Origin: Parvibaculum sedimenti
GTDB lineage: Bacteria; Pseudomonadota; Alphaproteobacteria; Parvibaculales; Parvibaculaceae
Reading direction: 5' to 3'
Length of the DNA: 64,000 nt
Assembly: GCF_009184905.1 (NCBI RefSeq)
Contig: NZ_WESC01000001.1
Coordinates: 62,001 to 126,000 of the forward strand
Positions within the stretch are counted from its first letter, which is position 1, and every line of letters starts with the position of its first letter. Positions 49,547 to 58,698 of the stretch are shown in pieces. Below the pieces are notes generated by a model that was not told where the DNA came from, ran no database searches, and worked only from the letters and a program-made list of their open reading frames with translations. The translations under genes were made by a program, and so were the position numbers.

Positions 49547-50158
49547 CTAGCCGCCGGCCTGCCGAAGGATGTTGAGGATGTCCTCGTAATGGCGCTCTTC
49601 GGCCATATCCAGCGGCGTACGGCCCGTGACATCCGTATCCTCGAGATCTGCGCCGTGGTCGACCAACAGCTTCACCACGGCTGTCCGGTGGGCGCGGATC
49701 GCGATCATCAGCGGCGTGTCCTTGTTCTCGGCCGTCAGGTTCGGATTGGCGCCTTTGTCGAGCAGGGCGGCGGCGATGTCGGCGCGGCCCGACTGGGCAA
49801 CGACGGAGAGCGCCGTGCGGCTGTCCTTGTCCTTGTTGTCAGGATGGGCGCCCAGCGAAAGGAGGTACTTCACCACCTCAAGATTGCCCTTGTCGGCGCC
49901 AACCACGATGGCCGGGATATCGCCGGAACCACTGTCGTCGGGCGAAAGGCCGCGCATGACCGCAAGGTGGATGCCGTTGAGATCGCCGTCCCGGGCCGCA
50001 TCTACGAGATCATTATTCGCCAGCTGCATGTTCATGCCGGGCGGGTCTTCGGCGCGGACCGCCGTTCCCGCCAGCAGTGCCGGGCCGAGAAGGGCAGCGG
50101 CGAGTATGAGCCCGGCATGTCGGAAAAGGCTCTTCCTGGGTGTCATTTCGTCGTGCAT
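49547..50158 (-). CDS. Exported ankyrin-repeat protein
   Basis: A 203-residue periplasmic protein. The signal peptide is RKSLFRHAGLILAAALLGPALLAGTAVRA. About four ankyrin repeats follow (NNDLVDAARDGDLNGIHLAV, DIPAIVVGADKGNLEVVKYLLSLGA, RTALSVVAQSGRADIAAALLDKGA, DTPLMIAIRAHRTAVVKLLVDHGA, then GRTPLDMAEE). Such proteins bind partner proteins; some relatives protect against peroxide. The start at 50158 follows GAGG. Divergent from sco. Confidence 0.88.
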   Translation of the reverse strand: MHDEMTPRKSLFRHAGLILAAALLGPALLAGTAVRAEDPPGMNMQLANNDLVDAARDGDLNGIHLAVMRGLSPDDSGSGDIPAIVVGADKGNLEVVKYLLSLGAHPDNKDKDSRTALSVVAQSGRADIAAALLDKGANPNLTAENKDTPLMIAIRAHRTAVVKLLVDHGADLEDTDVTGRTPLDMAEERHYEDILNILRQAGG

Positions 50159-50366
50159 CGCTTCGTCCTCGGATTTCCTAAGGTGCCGGAGTGTGCTTAA
50201 ACCCCTCCAGAGCACGAAACCCGTCGCGCCTCCGGGCCGTGGTTCGCCAGACTTGGGCTTGGGCGACCTTCCTCTCTTCTATAGGCTCGCCAAGCCCTCG
50301 GGTTCAAGCCGCAGGGTCACGGTCGCCCGTCCGTGACGTCAGGAATATCCAAGGGAGATAAGCCGA

Positions 50367-51014
50367 ATGACACGCCAGCGCCTCATCATCCTCATCGCAG
50401 CTCTTGCCGTCGCGGCCATCATTGGCCTGGCGCTTGCGCCGAAGGTCGACCGGCTTGTGGACAATACCGGGCCGAACGGGGAGGCGGGTGCCAACGTCCA
50501 GTCGGTCGGAAAGCCGCGCGTCGGCGGGCCCTTCACCCTTGTCGACCAGACCGGAAAGACGGTCACCGACAAGGATTTTCAGGGCAAATACATGCTGATC
50601 TATTTCGGCTTCACCTTTTGCCCCGATGTCTGCCCGACCGAGCTTCAGGTCATTTCCGGCGCTCTTGAAAAGCTCGGCGACAAGGCCGCGAACGTGCAGC
50701 CGATCTTCGTCAGCGTCGATCCCGATCGCGATACGCCCGAGGTTCTGGCCAAATATGTCAAGCAGTTCGATCCGCGCCTGATCGGCCTTACCGGTTCGGC
50801 CGAACAGATCGCCGCTGTGGCCAAAGCCTACCGGGTCTTCTACGAGAAGGTGAAGGAGCAGCCTGCCGATGGTTCCAAGGCTGCGGATGCCGACTATACC
50901 GTCGACCACTCTTCGGTCGCCTATCTGATGGGGCCGAACGGCGAATTCCTGACCTTCTTTCCACCCGGCGTCAGCCCGGACCAGATGGCCGAGAAGATCG
51001 CCTCCTATCTCTGA
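50367..51014 (+). CDS. SCO1/SenC family copper chaperone
   Basis: Membrane-anchored thioredoxin-fold protein of 215 residues that delivers copper to cytochrome c oxidase CuA or acts as a thiol oxidoreductase. An N-terminal hydrophobic anchor (LIILIAALAVAAIIGLAL) is followed by the copper motif FTFCPDVCPTEL and the later ligand His in YTVDHSSVAYLM. The remote neighbours RegB/RegA are of interest because senC sits between regB and regA in Rhodobacter. Here they are separated by two genes. Confidence 0.92.
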   Translation: MTRQRLIILIAALAVAAIIGLALAPKVDRLVDNTGPNGEAGANVQSVGKPRVGGPFTLVDQTGKTVTDKDFQGKYMLIYFGFTFCPDVCPTELQVISGALEKLGDKAANVQPIFVSVDPDRDTPEVLAKYVKQFDPRLIGLTGSAEQIAAVAKAYRVFYEKVKEQPADGSKAADADYTVDHSSVAYLMGPNGEFLTFFPPGVSPDQMAEKIASYL

Positions 51015-51050
51015 GCGGCCCGTCGATCTGTGCCATAGGGCCTCACCGGC

Positions 51051-51080
51051 TTGACGGCGGGGCCATGCGGGTCCTATTTT
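51051..51080 (+). promoter_or_regulatory. Candidate promoter of leuL-leuA
   Basis: TTGACG at 51051-51056 and TATTTT at 51075-51080, spacing 18. Transcription would start about 7 nt on, at or very near the A of the leader ATG (51087). Confidence 0.55.
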
Positions 51081-51086
51081 CCCCTC

Positions 51087-51161
51087 ATGGACAGGAAACG
51101 GCCCGCCACGCTTGCGCTTCTTCGCGCGCTCCTTCTGGAGCGTGGGCTGCTCTGCGCCTAA
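51087..51161 (+). CDS. Leucine-rich leader peptide (leuL-type attenuator)
   Basis: A 24-codon frame, ATG to TAA, reads MDRKRPATLALLRALLLERG then LLCA. Eight of 24 residues are Leu, seven of them in clusters (LL, LLL, LL). This is the hallmark of a leucine attenuation leader ahead of leuA. No ribosome site can fit if transcription starts at the predicted point. Its stop codon lies in a TCTGCGC-CTAA-GCGCAGA hairpin. Confidence 0.85.
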   Translation: MDRKRPATLALLRALLLERGLLCA

Positions 51162-51323
51162 GCGCAGAACATAGAACGACCTCACCCACAGTTTCCGATC
51201 TTCAGTCCGACGCGCCAGCGAACAAGACCGCTTGGCGCAAAGTCAGTGGCCCGACATGAACAGCATTTTAGCCTTGCGACTTATCTCCGGCTGCCGGACC
51301 TTGCGCCCGTGGCAGTCCGGCAG
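51151..51323 (+). promoter_or_regulatory. Attenuator hairpins upstream of leuA
   Basis: Three stems follow the Leu codons: TCTGCGC/GCGCAGA (51151-51168), GCGCCAGCG/CGCTTGGCGC with one bulge (51212-51238), and CTGCCGGAC/GTCCGGCAG (51291-51323). A weak T stretch (GTGTTTCTT) follows the last. These are the elements expected of mutually exclusive antiterminator and terminator folds, but the pairing order was not computed. Confidence 0.6.
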
Positions 51324-51383
51324 TCCCGTGTTTCTTGAGCACGTCTCCGCCACGCTTTTCGTCAATTCCAGGAGACAGACATC

Positions 51384-53087
51384 ATGTTGAAGAACCCTGC
51401 CGAAAAATACCGCCCCTTTCCGGCGATCAACCTGCCGGATCGCCGCTGGCCGAATAACGTCATTTCGAAGCCGCCGATCTGGATGAGCACCGATCTGCGC
51501 GACGGCAATCAGGCGCTGTTTGAGCCCATGAATGCCGAGCGCAAGATGCGCATCTTCGAGATGCTGGTCCGCATCGGCTTCAAGCATATCGAAGCGGGCT
51601 TTCCTGCAGCCTCCGAGACCGATTTCGGTTTCATCCGCCAGTTGATCGAGGAGAACAAGGCGGGCGACGACGTCCATATCGAAGTGCTGACCCAGGCGCG
51701 GCCCGAACTCATCACGCGCACCATGGAGTCGCTGAGGGGCGCGAAGAACGCCATTCTGCATTTCTACAATGCCACCGCACCGAACTTCCGCGAGATCGTC
51801 TTCAATCAGGGCAAGCAGGGCGTGAAGGCGATCGCGACCGAAAGCGCGCGCCAGATCAAGGAACTGGCCGCAAAGCAGCCGGAAACGAACTGGACCTTCC
51901 AGTACAGCCCTGAAGTCTTCTCCGGCACCGAGCTCGATTTCGCCAAGGAAGTCGTCGACGCGGTGACGGAAGTCTGGGACGCGAACCCGGAACGCAAGGT
52001 CATCATCAATCTGCCGGCAACCGTCGAAATGGCGACGCCGAACGTCTATGCCGACCAGATTGAATGGATGCACCGGAACCTGAAGCGCCGCGACGGCATC
52101 ATCATTTCGCTCCATCCGCATAACGACCGCGGCACGGCGGTGGCCGCTGCCGAGCTCGGCGTTATGGCGGGCGCGGACCGTGTCGAGGGCTGCCTCTTTG
52201 GTCATGGCGAGCGCACGGGCAATGTCGATCTCGTCACGCTGGCCTTGAACCTCTATAGCCAGGGCGTCGATCCGGGGCTCGACTTCTCGCAGATCAACGA
52301 GGTCGCGCGCACCGTCGAATATTGCACGCAGCTCCCCATCCATCCGCGCCACCCTTACGTGGGCGATCTCGTCTTCACGGCCTTTTCGGGCTCGCATCAG
52401 GACGCAATCAAGAAGGGGCTCGCGGCGCGCAAGGAAGGCGAGATCTGGGAAGTGCCCTATCTGCCGATCGATCCGGCGGATGTCGGCCGTACCTATGAGT
52501 CGATCATTCGCGTGAACAGCCAGTCCGGCAAGGGCGGCATTTCCTATCTGCTGGAGGCCGAATATGGTCTCGCCCTGCCGCGCCGGTTGCAGGTCGAGTT
52601 CTCGGCCGCCGTTCAGAAGGTCACGGACGACACCGGCAAGGAAGTCAGCGCTGCCGACATTTACGGCATTTTCGAGCGCGAATATCTGACGCTGACCGAG
52701 CCGCTCGAATATGTGAGCCACACGCTCTTCGACGAAAATGGCAAGCAGGGCGTGAAGCTCCGCATTCGCCGCTTCGGCGTCGAGGAAACCCTGACCGGTC
52801 TCGGCAATGGGCCGATCGATGCGCTGATGCATGCGCTCAACGTGCCGGTGCTGGTGCGCAATTACGATGAGCATTCGCTCGGCCACGGTGCGGATGCCAG
52901 GGCGGTTGCCTATGTCGAGGTCGCCGAGGATGGTGTGCCCGGCGATATTTTCGGCGTCGGCATCGACCCGAATATCATCACGGCTTCCTTCAAGGCGGTG
53001 ATCGGCGGCGCAAACCGGGTGGCGAAGCGTCATTCCGCCGCTGACCAGAAGGCACGTTTCGGCGGAAAGCTCGCCGCGGCGAAATAA
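51384..53087 (+). CDS. leuA: 2-isopropylmalate synthase (LeuA2 type)
   Basis: First committed step of leucine synthesis: acetyl-CoA plus 2-oxoisovalerate. 567 residues, the longer LeuA2 form. [14 protein letters not shown] is the metal/substrate motif at the barrel start and [42 protein letters not shown] holds the catalytic His and metal ligands. The C-terminal regulatory domain (from about residue 430) binds leucine for feedback inhibition. AGGAGA precedes the ATG. Expression is probably controlled by the leader peptide upstream. Confidence 0.96.
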   Translation: MLKNPAEKYRPFPAINLPDRRWPNNVISKPPIWMSTDLRDGNQALFEPMNAERKMRIFEMLVRIGFKHIEAGFPAASETDFGFIRQLIEENKAGDDVHIEVLTQARPELITRTMESLRGAKNAILHFYNATAPNFREIVFNQGKQGVKAIATESARQIKELAAKQPETNWTFQYSPEVFSGTELDFAKEVVDAVTEVWDANPERKVIINLPATVEMATPNVYADQIEWMHRNLKRRDGIIISLHPHNDRGTAVAAAELGVMAGADRVEGCLFGHGERTGNVDLVTLALNLYSQGVDPGLDFSQINEVARTVEYCTQLPIHPRHPYVGDLVFTAFSGSHQDAIKKGLAARKEGEIWEVPYLPIDPADVGRTYESIIRVNSQSGKGGISYLLEAEYGLALPRRLQVEFSAAVQKVTDDTGKEVSAADIYGIFEREYLTLTEPLEYVSHTLFDENGKQGVKLRIRRFGVEETLTGLGNGPIDALMHALNVPVLVRNYDEHSLGHGADARAVAYVEVAEDGVPGDIFGVGIDPNIITASFKAVIGGANRVAKRHSAADQKARFGGKLAAAK

Positions 53088-53097
53088 GGCAAGAGCA

Positions 53098-53121
53098 GGG
53101 GAGGCCGGTCGCGGCCTCCCC
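53098..53121 (+). terminator. Hairpin after leuA
   Basis: GGGGAGGCCG-GTCG-CGGCCTCCCC, a 10-bp perfect stem. Only short T runs follow, so termination efficiency is uncertain. Confidence 0.65.
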
Positions 53122-53248
53122 GACGTCTTCAGAAAAACCTTTGTTTTTCAATGTATTGAATATCGCATGACGTTTTTTTAGCCACATCTCCAACCATTTC
53201 CTGTATTGTGCTGCATCGCAGCATCGAGATGTCAGAAGAGGTTGGCCG

Positions 53249-54493
53249 ATGGTTCTCTATCAGCTCTACGAGATCAATCACGCGGCCGTCACACCCTTCC
53301 GCGCTGCTGCTGAATTCAGCCTCTGGGCGTTGCGCCATCCGCTCAATCCATTCGGTGACACGATCGGCGCCAAGAACATGGCTGCTGCCCTCGACCTTTT
53401 CGAAAGCGTGACGCGGCGCTACGGCAAGCCGAAATTCGGCCTCGACGAGACCGAGATCGCCGGCAAGCCGGTGCCAGTAGTCGAGCGCGTCGTCTGGGAG
53501 AAGCCCTTCTGCAAGCTCATCCGTTTTGAACGTGAGGCCTCCGCTGCGAAGGGGCTCGCCGACCAGCCGAAGCTGCTCATCGTCGCGCCCATGTCCGGCC
53601 ATTACGCGACGCTGCTCCGGGGCACGGTCGAGGCCATGTTGCCCCATTGCGACGTCTACATCACCGACTGGATCGATGCCCGCGCCGTGCCAGTCTCGGC
53701 GGGGAACTTTCACCTCGACGATTATGTCGATTATGTCATCGAGATGATCCAGGCACTGGGCCCCGATGTGCATGTGCTGGCAGTCTGCCAGCCCTCCGTC
53801 CCGGTTTTCGCCGCCGTCGCGGCCATGAACGAGGACGAGGATCCGCTGTCGCCCCTCACCGTGACGCTGATGGGTGGGCCGATCGACACGCGCGAAAGCC
53901 CGACCGAGGTGAACCGGCTCGCCACCGAGCGCGGCACCGAATGGTACGAGCGGAACGTGATCACCACGGTTCCGATGCCTCATCCCGGCTTCATGCGCCG
54001 CGTCTATCCGGGCTTTGTCCAGCTTTCTGGCTTCATGGCCATGAATCTCGACCGCCACATGGATGCGCACTGGAATTACTTCGACCATATGGTCGAGGGC
54101 GATGGCGACAGCGCCCAGAAGCACCGTGAGTTCTATGACGAATATCTCTCGGTCATGGATATGACGGCGGAGTTCTACCTTGAAACCGTCGACCGGGTTT
54201 TCGTCCAGCATCAGCTCCCCAAGGGCGAGCTCTTCCACCGCGAGCGGCTGGTGCGTCCGCAAGCGATCACGCGCACGGCGCTGATGACCGTCGAGGGCGA
54301 GAAGGACGATATCTCGGGCGTCGGTCAGACCAGGGCCGCCCACAAGCTCGCCTCGGCGCTTCCCGCTTCGATGCGCGATCATTGGGAGCAGCCGGGCGTC
54401 GGGCATTACGGTGTCTTCAACGGTTCGCGCTGGAAGACCGAGATTGCGCCGCGCGTCCGCGACTTTATGGCGAGACACGCCTCTCGTGGCTGA
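53249..54493 (+). CDS. phaZ: Intracellular polyhydroxyalkanoate depolymerase
   Basis: Mobilises stored PHB granules. 414 residues, alpha/beta-hydrolase fold of the intracellular PhaZ family, which uses Cys instead of Ser: VLAVCQPSVPVFAA holds the nucleophile, VEGEKDDISG the Asp and GVGHYGVFNGSRWK the His. The opening YQLYEINHAAVTPFRAAAEF is characteristic. The GC-poor 53130-53200 region upstream probably holds its promoter. No phaC or phasin gene is in the window. Confidence 0.93.
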   Translation: MVLYQLYEINHAAVTPFRAAAEFSLWALRHPLNPFGDTIGAKNMAAALDLFESVTRRYGKPKFGLDETEIAGKPVPVVERVVWEKPFCKLIRFEREASAAKGLADQPKLLIVAPMSGHYATLLRGTVEAMLPHCDVYITDWIDARAVPVSAGNFHLDDYVDYVIEMIQALGPDVHVLAVCQPSVPVFAAVAAMNEDEDPLSPLTVTLMGGPIDTRESPTEVNRLATERGTEWYERNVITTVPMPHPGFMRRVYPGFVQLSGFMAMNLDRHMDAHWNYFDHMVEGDGDSAQKHREFYDEYLSVMDMTAEFYLETVDRVFVQHQLPKGELFHRERLVRPQAITRTALMTVEGEKDDISGVGQTRAAHKLASALPASMRDHWEQPGVGHYGVFNGSRWKTEIAPRVRDFMARHASRG

Positions 54494-54696
54494 GACCGGC
54501 GGGTATCAAAACGTACCGGACACGAATTAATTTCTTAAAAGAATTTTTTTGGCGCGACGGATTGCACTTGCGAAGCCGATGGCGATTCGTGTCATGCTTG
54601 TTCCGGTTCGTCTCTAGGGGTGAAGGCGTCGAGAGACGATCGCTTGCGGCGCCGACTGCGCCGCCCCTGCCGACTGGTGAAAGAATTCGCCACATC

Positions 54697-55503
54697 ATGA
54701 CGAAACGCGCCAAACCAATTCCGCTTCATATCGACTATCTCGATATCGACGGACGCATGGTTCCCGTCACAGCGACACATAATCCCCGTGCGCGGCGGAT
54801 CATCGTCCGCGTCGATCTCGCCGCGGGCTCCGTACAGGTCACCTCACCCTCCCGGCGGGGCATGCTCAATGCGCTGCAATTCGCGCGCGAGCAGCGCGAA
54901 TGGATCGCCGAACGGCTGGAGCGCGTGCCGCCGCCGGTGCCTTTCAAGGATGGCGAGATCATCCCGTTCCGGGGACGCGAGCATCTGATCCGTCATGTGG
55001 TTCCGCGTCGCCGGGAGGCCGCGGGCCTCGGCCCGGTCTGGCGGGTGCGGTCGGTCGATACGGGCGGCTTGCCGGAAATCTGCGTGAAAGGCCACGCCTC
55101 CTTCGTGCAGCGCCGGGTCAGCGACTGGCTGAAGCTTCAGGCGCGCACCGAACTCAACGAGAAGGCGCTGGCCTTCGCGGCCGATTTCGATGTCCGCCCG
55201 TCGCGTATCACGCTGCGGGACCAGACGAGCCGCTGGGGCTCCTGCTCGCCTTCGCGCGCACTGTCCTTCTCATGGCGCCTCATCATGGCGCCGTCCCATG
55301 TTCTCGACTATGTGGCGGCCCATGAGGTCGCCCATCTCCGCCACATGAATCACGGCCCGCGCTTCTGGGCGCTGGTCGAAGAGGCCATGCCCAATTACGA
55401 AGCCGCGAAGAAATGGCTCGAAATGCATGGGCCGGGATTGCACCGCTATGGTGCCGATCCCTTCGGCAGGGTCGATGAAGATGACGATGAGGATGAAGCC
55501 TAG
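54697..55503 (+). CDS. YgjP-type M48 metallopeptidase-like protein (DUF45)
   Basis: A 268-residue zinc-peptidase-like protein. The core is TSRWGSCSPSRALSFSWRLIMAPSHVLDYVAAHEVAHLRHMNHGPRFW with the HExxH-type zinc site in AAHEVAHL and a third ligand region downstream. Activity is unproven for most relatives; some E. coli YgjP data point to a nucleotide- or UMP-linked role. The highly acidic C-terminus (DEDDDEDEA) is notable. The start at 54697 is preferred because the frame before it lacks similarity and a ribosome site. Confidence 0.85.
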   Translation: MTKRAKPIPLHIDYLDIDGRMVPVTATHNPRARRIIVRVDLAAGSVQVTSPSRRGMLNALQFAREQREWIAERLERVPPPVPFKDGEIIPFRGREHLIRHVVPRRREAAGLGPVWRVRSVDTGGLPEICVKGHASFVQRRVSDWLKLQARTELNEKALAFAADFDVRPSRITLRDQTSRWGSCSPSRALSFSWRLIMAPSHVLDYVAAHEVAHLRHMNHGPRFWALVEEAMPNYEAAKKWLEMHGPGLHRYGADPFGRVDEDDDEDEA

Positions 55504-55535
55504 GCTCTGAAGTCCTTAGCTTTTCGGAAGACGAC

Positions 55536-56471
55536 TCAGCGCTTCTTCACCATGCAGTCCTGACCGCCCGCCTTGAGCTTGCCGCAGGCGCTCTGGGCGG
55601 CGGATTTGCTCGCAAAGCCTGCCGCGCGGACCCGGTAATAGGTGCCTTTGGCGCCGAGGTCGGCCTTTTCGATATTCAGCGCATGGCCACCAAGCACGGC
55701 GGGGAAGCGTTTGGTGAGCTTCGACCAGGCGGCATGGGCGCTCTTCTCGTCGCGAAGGGCGGATATCTGCACCACCCAGGCGCCGGCCGCGGCAATTTTC
55801 GCGGGCTTCGGCGCAGCGGCTGCGGGTGCCGCCTCTTCGGCCGGTGCCGCCGGGGCCTGAGCTTCCGGTGCGGGCGCGGCAGCTTGCGCCACGGGTGCTT
55901 CGGACACCTGGACAGCGGGTGCGGGTACAGACGCTGCCTGGGCCGGTGCCTGAGACGGTGTTTGGGCCGGGGCAGGAGCCGCGCTCTGCTCGGCGGGCAC
56001 GGTCGGAACGATGGTGGTTCCGGCTGTGCTCATGGCCGGCGCAGATGCCGCCGGCGCGGCGTCTTCGGGAACTGCCGCTTCCGGCGCAGGCGCCTGCGCG
56101 ACTGGCGCTGCGGGCGTGGCCTCAGGCGTCGTGGTCTGTGCCGTCATATCGGGGGCGACCGGCGCGACGCCGCGATCGGACTTGTTCGACATGACGAGCA
56201 GGACGCCGCCGATGACGATGGCGCCCAGCACCGCGCCAATGACGAGGCGCGAGCTGCCGAAGCCCGACGAGGTCTCCTCGGCCGTATAGATGATTTCAGG
56301 CTCAGGCGGCTGGGGGCGTTCGCCCTCGTCCCGCCGGTCCGTTCCGCCACCCGTCGGATAGTCCGGCTCCGCGAACAGCGACATGCGCGCACTTGGATCT
56401 ATCGAGAGGGGTTCGGCCTCTCCCTTGCGCGCGAGCAGGTCGCTGGTGAGCGAAGCAGGCTTCTTGGACAT
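55536..56471 (-). CDS. SPOR-domain membrane protein
   Basis: A 311-residue bitopic inner-membrane protein: ~100 residues of cytoplasmic tail, a membrane helix (LVIGAVLGAIVIGGVLLVM), a long Pro/Ala/Gln linker (about residues 130-225) and a C-terminal SPOR domain (AWVVQISALRDEKSAHAAWSKL through YYRVRAAGFASKSAAQSACGKL). SPOR domains bind septal peptidoglycan stripped of stem peptides, so it probably sits at the division site. The start at 56471 lies 1 nt after the parA-like stop, so translation is coupled. Confidence 0.9.
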   Translation of the reverse strand: MSKKPASLTSDLLARKGEAEPLSIDPSARMSLFAEPDYPTGGGTDRRDEGERPQPPEPEIIYTAEETSSGFGSSRLVIGAVLGAIVIGGVLLVMSNKSDRGVAPVAPDMTAQTTTPEATPAAPVAQAPAPEAAVPEDAAPAASAPAMSTAGTTIVPTVPAEQSAAPAPAQTPSQAPAQAASVPAPAVQVSEAPVAQAAAPAPEAQAPAAPAEEAAPAAAAPKPAKIAAAGAWVVQISALRDEKSAHAAWSKLTKRFPAVLGGHALNIEKADLGAKGTYYRVRAAGFASKSAAQSACGKLKAGGQDCMVKKR

Positions 56472-56472
56472 T

Positions 56473-57153
56473 TTAAGCGGCACCTCTGAGCGTATCGCCT
56501 GCGAAACTACCCGAGGCGAACGGAGATGTCTCGCGTCCATGCAGGCGATCGCTCAAAAACGACCACAAGTCGCCGATTTCCTCGGCTGATTTGGTCTGGG
56601 AGGCGATCTCCATGACGGTCCGTCCGTCGATCATGCTCGAGGCGAAATCGATTCGCTGATGGATGACCGAGGGGGCGACCGGGCCGTGATGGGAGAGCGC
56701 GATCACGGCTTCCGTGGTGATGCGGGCCCGGGGGGCGGCGCCGTTGACGGCGAAGACCAGCGGCTTCGAGATTTCATCGCAGATGCGAACCGTCGCGCCT
56801 GCCGCCCGGAGGTCGTGCGGGCTCGGTCGGGTTGGAATGACCACGAGGTCCGAAAGACTGATCACATGGGCGATGGTCGCGGTGATGGCGGGCGGCGTAT
56901 CGATGACGACGAGGCCGACGCCGCCATCTTTCAGGCGTTTCAGATCGTTCGCCAGCCCCTCATGCGAGGAACGCACGAAGAAGGGCCGCTCCGCGTCGCG
57001 CGCGTTCCACCATTGCGAAAGGCTGCCCTGCGGGTCGGTGTCGATGAGCGCGACAGGCCCCTCATTCCGCCGCTCGGCCTCCACCGCGATATGGCCGGCC
57101 AGCGTTGTCTTGCCGGAGCCGCCCTTCTGAGACGCAAACGCTATGACGTGCAT
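56473..57153 (-). CDS. ParA-like ATPase (orphan)
   Basis: A 226-residue deviant-Walker ATPase of the ParA/MinD superfamily. HVIAFASQKGGSGKTTLAGHIA carries the KGGxGKT motif, followed by PVALIDTDPQGSLSQWW and VVIDTPPA. No parB or parS is adjacent, so plasmid-type partition is unlikely. Such orphan ParA proteins position other cargo. The tight coupling with a SPOR envelope protein suggests a role in placing or timing division (inference). Start 57153 is chosen; 57171 is also possible. Confidence 0.88.
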   Translation of the reverse strand: MHVIAFASQKGGSGKTTLAGHIAVEAERRNEGPVALIDTDPQGSLSQWWNARDAERPFFVRSSHEGLANDLKRLKDGGVGLVVIDTPPAITATIAHVISLSDLVVIPTRPSPHDLRAAGATVRICDEISKPLVFAVNGAAPRARITTEAVIALSHHGPVAPSVIHQRIDFASSMIDGRTVMEIASQTKSAEEIGDLWSFLSDRLHGRETSPFASGSFAGDTLRGAA

Positions 57154-57390
57154 GGACTTAGGCTTCCTCATGTCGGATAGCGGGCAGACGCTGGTCACAA
57201 AGCAAAATCCGCCGCAGGCCCGGAAGCGCTCGCCCCCCGCGCTTCCACGACCAACCGATTATCTCGGACGGCGGAAGGGACCGAATCAGTCCCTCTTCCG
57301 AGATTAGAGTCTGACCCATTTTGGCTCAATATTTAGCTAACCAACCGGTCCGTCATACAATTGAAAGTGGCCGATGGGGCACAGTTGGCC

Positions 57391-58698
57391 TCAGCGTAAC
57401 GCCGCTTCTGCCGTGATCTTGAGCATTGCGGCGGTCAGCCGGGCGAGATCCTCCTCCCCGATGACGAGGGGAGGCGTCGTGTAGACGATCTTGCCGAAGG
57501 GCCGGATGAAGACGCCCTCCTCGACGAAGCGGCGTTTCAACCCATCAAGATTGGACATTGCCTCGAGCTCGATAACGCCGATGGCGCCTTTGACGCGCAC
57601 GTCCCGCACGCCCTTGATCGACCGGGCTGGTTCGAGCTCGCGCCGAAGCTGTGCCTCGATTGCGGCGACCTGCCGCAGCCGGGGTTCGCGCTCGAAGAGG
57701 TCGAGCGAGGCATTGGCCGCCGCGCAGGCGAGCGGATTGCCGGTATAGGTCGGCCCGTGCATCAGCGCCTTCGAGGGGTCGTCACTGAGGAAGGCTTCGA
57801 AGACCTTCGTCCGCGCGACGGTGGCGGCCAATGCCATGGTGCCGCCGGTCAGCGCCTTGGAAAGCGTCACGATGTCGGGAACGATGCCCGCGGCCTCGCA
57901 GGCGAACATCGAACCGGTGCGGCCGAAGCCCACGAAGATTTCGTCGAGGACGAGCAGGACATTGTGCTTGTCGCAAAGGCGGCGGAGACGCTTGAGCGTT
58001 TCGATGTCATGGAAGATCATGCCGCCCGCTCCCTGGACCAGGGGCTCCGTCATGACGGCGGCGACTTCATGCGCATGGGTGGCGAGGAAAGCGTCGAGGG
58101 CTGCTTCCTTTTCGGGTGTGGTCGGCAGCCCGGTGATCAGCTGTTCGGCGATCGCGCCCTTGAAGAGCGTGTGCATGCCTTCGTCGGGATCGCAGACCGA
58201 CATGGCCGCCAGCGTGTCGCCGTGATAGCCGCCGCGGAAGGAGACGAAGCGCTTCTTTCCCTTGATGCCGGAGTTGATCCAGAACTGCACCGCGATCTTC
58301 ATCGCGATCTCGACCGAGACCGAGCCCGACTCTGAAAAGAATGTGTGGTTGAGGTCGCCGGGCAGGAGTTTTGCGAGCCGCGTCGCGAGCGTCATGACAG
58401 GTTCATGCGCGAGGCCGCCCAGCATCACATGCGGCATGCGCTCGAGCTGCGCCGTCACCGCCTGCCGGATATGCGGGTGATTGTAGCCATGCGCCGCCGT
58501 CCACCAGGAGGATGTGCCGTCGATGAGTTCGCGCCCGTCCGCCAATGTCAGTCTCACGCCATCGGTCTTCACAACGGGCAACGGCATGGGGACCGTCTGC
58601 ATCTGCGTATAAGGCAGCCAGAGATGGGGCGCGCCTTCTTCAAGCCAGCGCGGCACGTCGTTCAGCAGGGGATTGCGGGGCGGAAAGGGCATGGGCAT
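57391..58698 (-). CDS. bioA: Adenosylmethionine-8-amino-7-oxononanoate transaminase
   Basis: Third step of biotin synthesis, converting KAPA to DAPA with SAM as amino donor. PLP enzyme of 435 residues: DGTSSWWTAAHGYNHP, FFSESGSVSVEIAMKIAVQFW, DEIFVGFGRTGSMFACE, and the PLP Lys in VTLSKALTGG. The SSWW motif is typical of BioA rather than other class III transaminases. It is separated from bioB by the small genes at 58984-59900. Confidence 0.95.
   Translation of the reverse strand: MPMPFPPRNPLLNDVPRWLEEGAPHLWLPYTQMQTVPMPLPVVKTDGVRLTLADGRELIDGTSSWWTAAHGYNHPHIRQAVTAQLERMPHVMLGGLAHEPVMTLATRLAKLLPGDLNHTFFSESGSVSVEIAMKIAVQFWINSGIKGKKRFVSFRGGYHGDTLAAMSVCDPDEGMHTLFKGAIAEQLITGLPTTPEKEAALDAFLATHAHEVAAVMTEPLVQGAGGMIFHDIETLKRLRRLCDKHNVLLVLDEIFVGFGRTGSMFACEAAGIVPDIVTLSKALTGGTMALAATVARTKVFEAFLSDDPSKALMHGPTYTGNPLACAAANASLDLFEREPRLRQVAAIEAQLRRELEPARSIKGVRDVRVKGAIGVIELEAMSNLDGLKRRFVEEGVFIRPFGKIVYTTPPLVIGEEDLARLTAAMLKITAEAALR

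Noticed and set aside
48530-50200. 556-codon open frame on the + strand opposite the MBL and ankyrin genes
   Set aside because: Antisense to two genes with clear domains.
50316-50337. GTCACGG-N8-CCGTGAC inverted repeat before sco
   Set aside because: Single copy, no T run and no known consensus; too weak to list as an operator.
51243-53033. 596-codon open frame on the - strand opposite leuA
   Set aside because: Antisense to a complete leuA and its leader; no domain recognisable.
55790-56160. Repetitive GC-rich DNA resembling tandem repeats
   Set aside because: It is the Pro/Ala-rich linker of the SPOR protein; no repeat unit is kept at DNA level.
57272-57300. Hairpin GGAAGGGAC...GTCCCTCTTCC between bioA and the ParA-like gene
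   Set aside because: No T run on either strand and imperfect stem; cannot be called a terminator.
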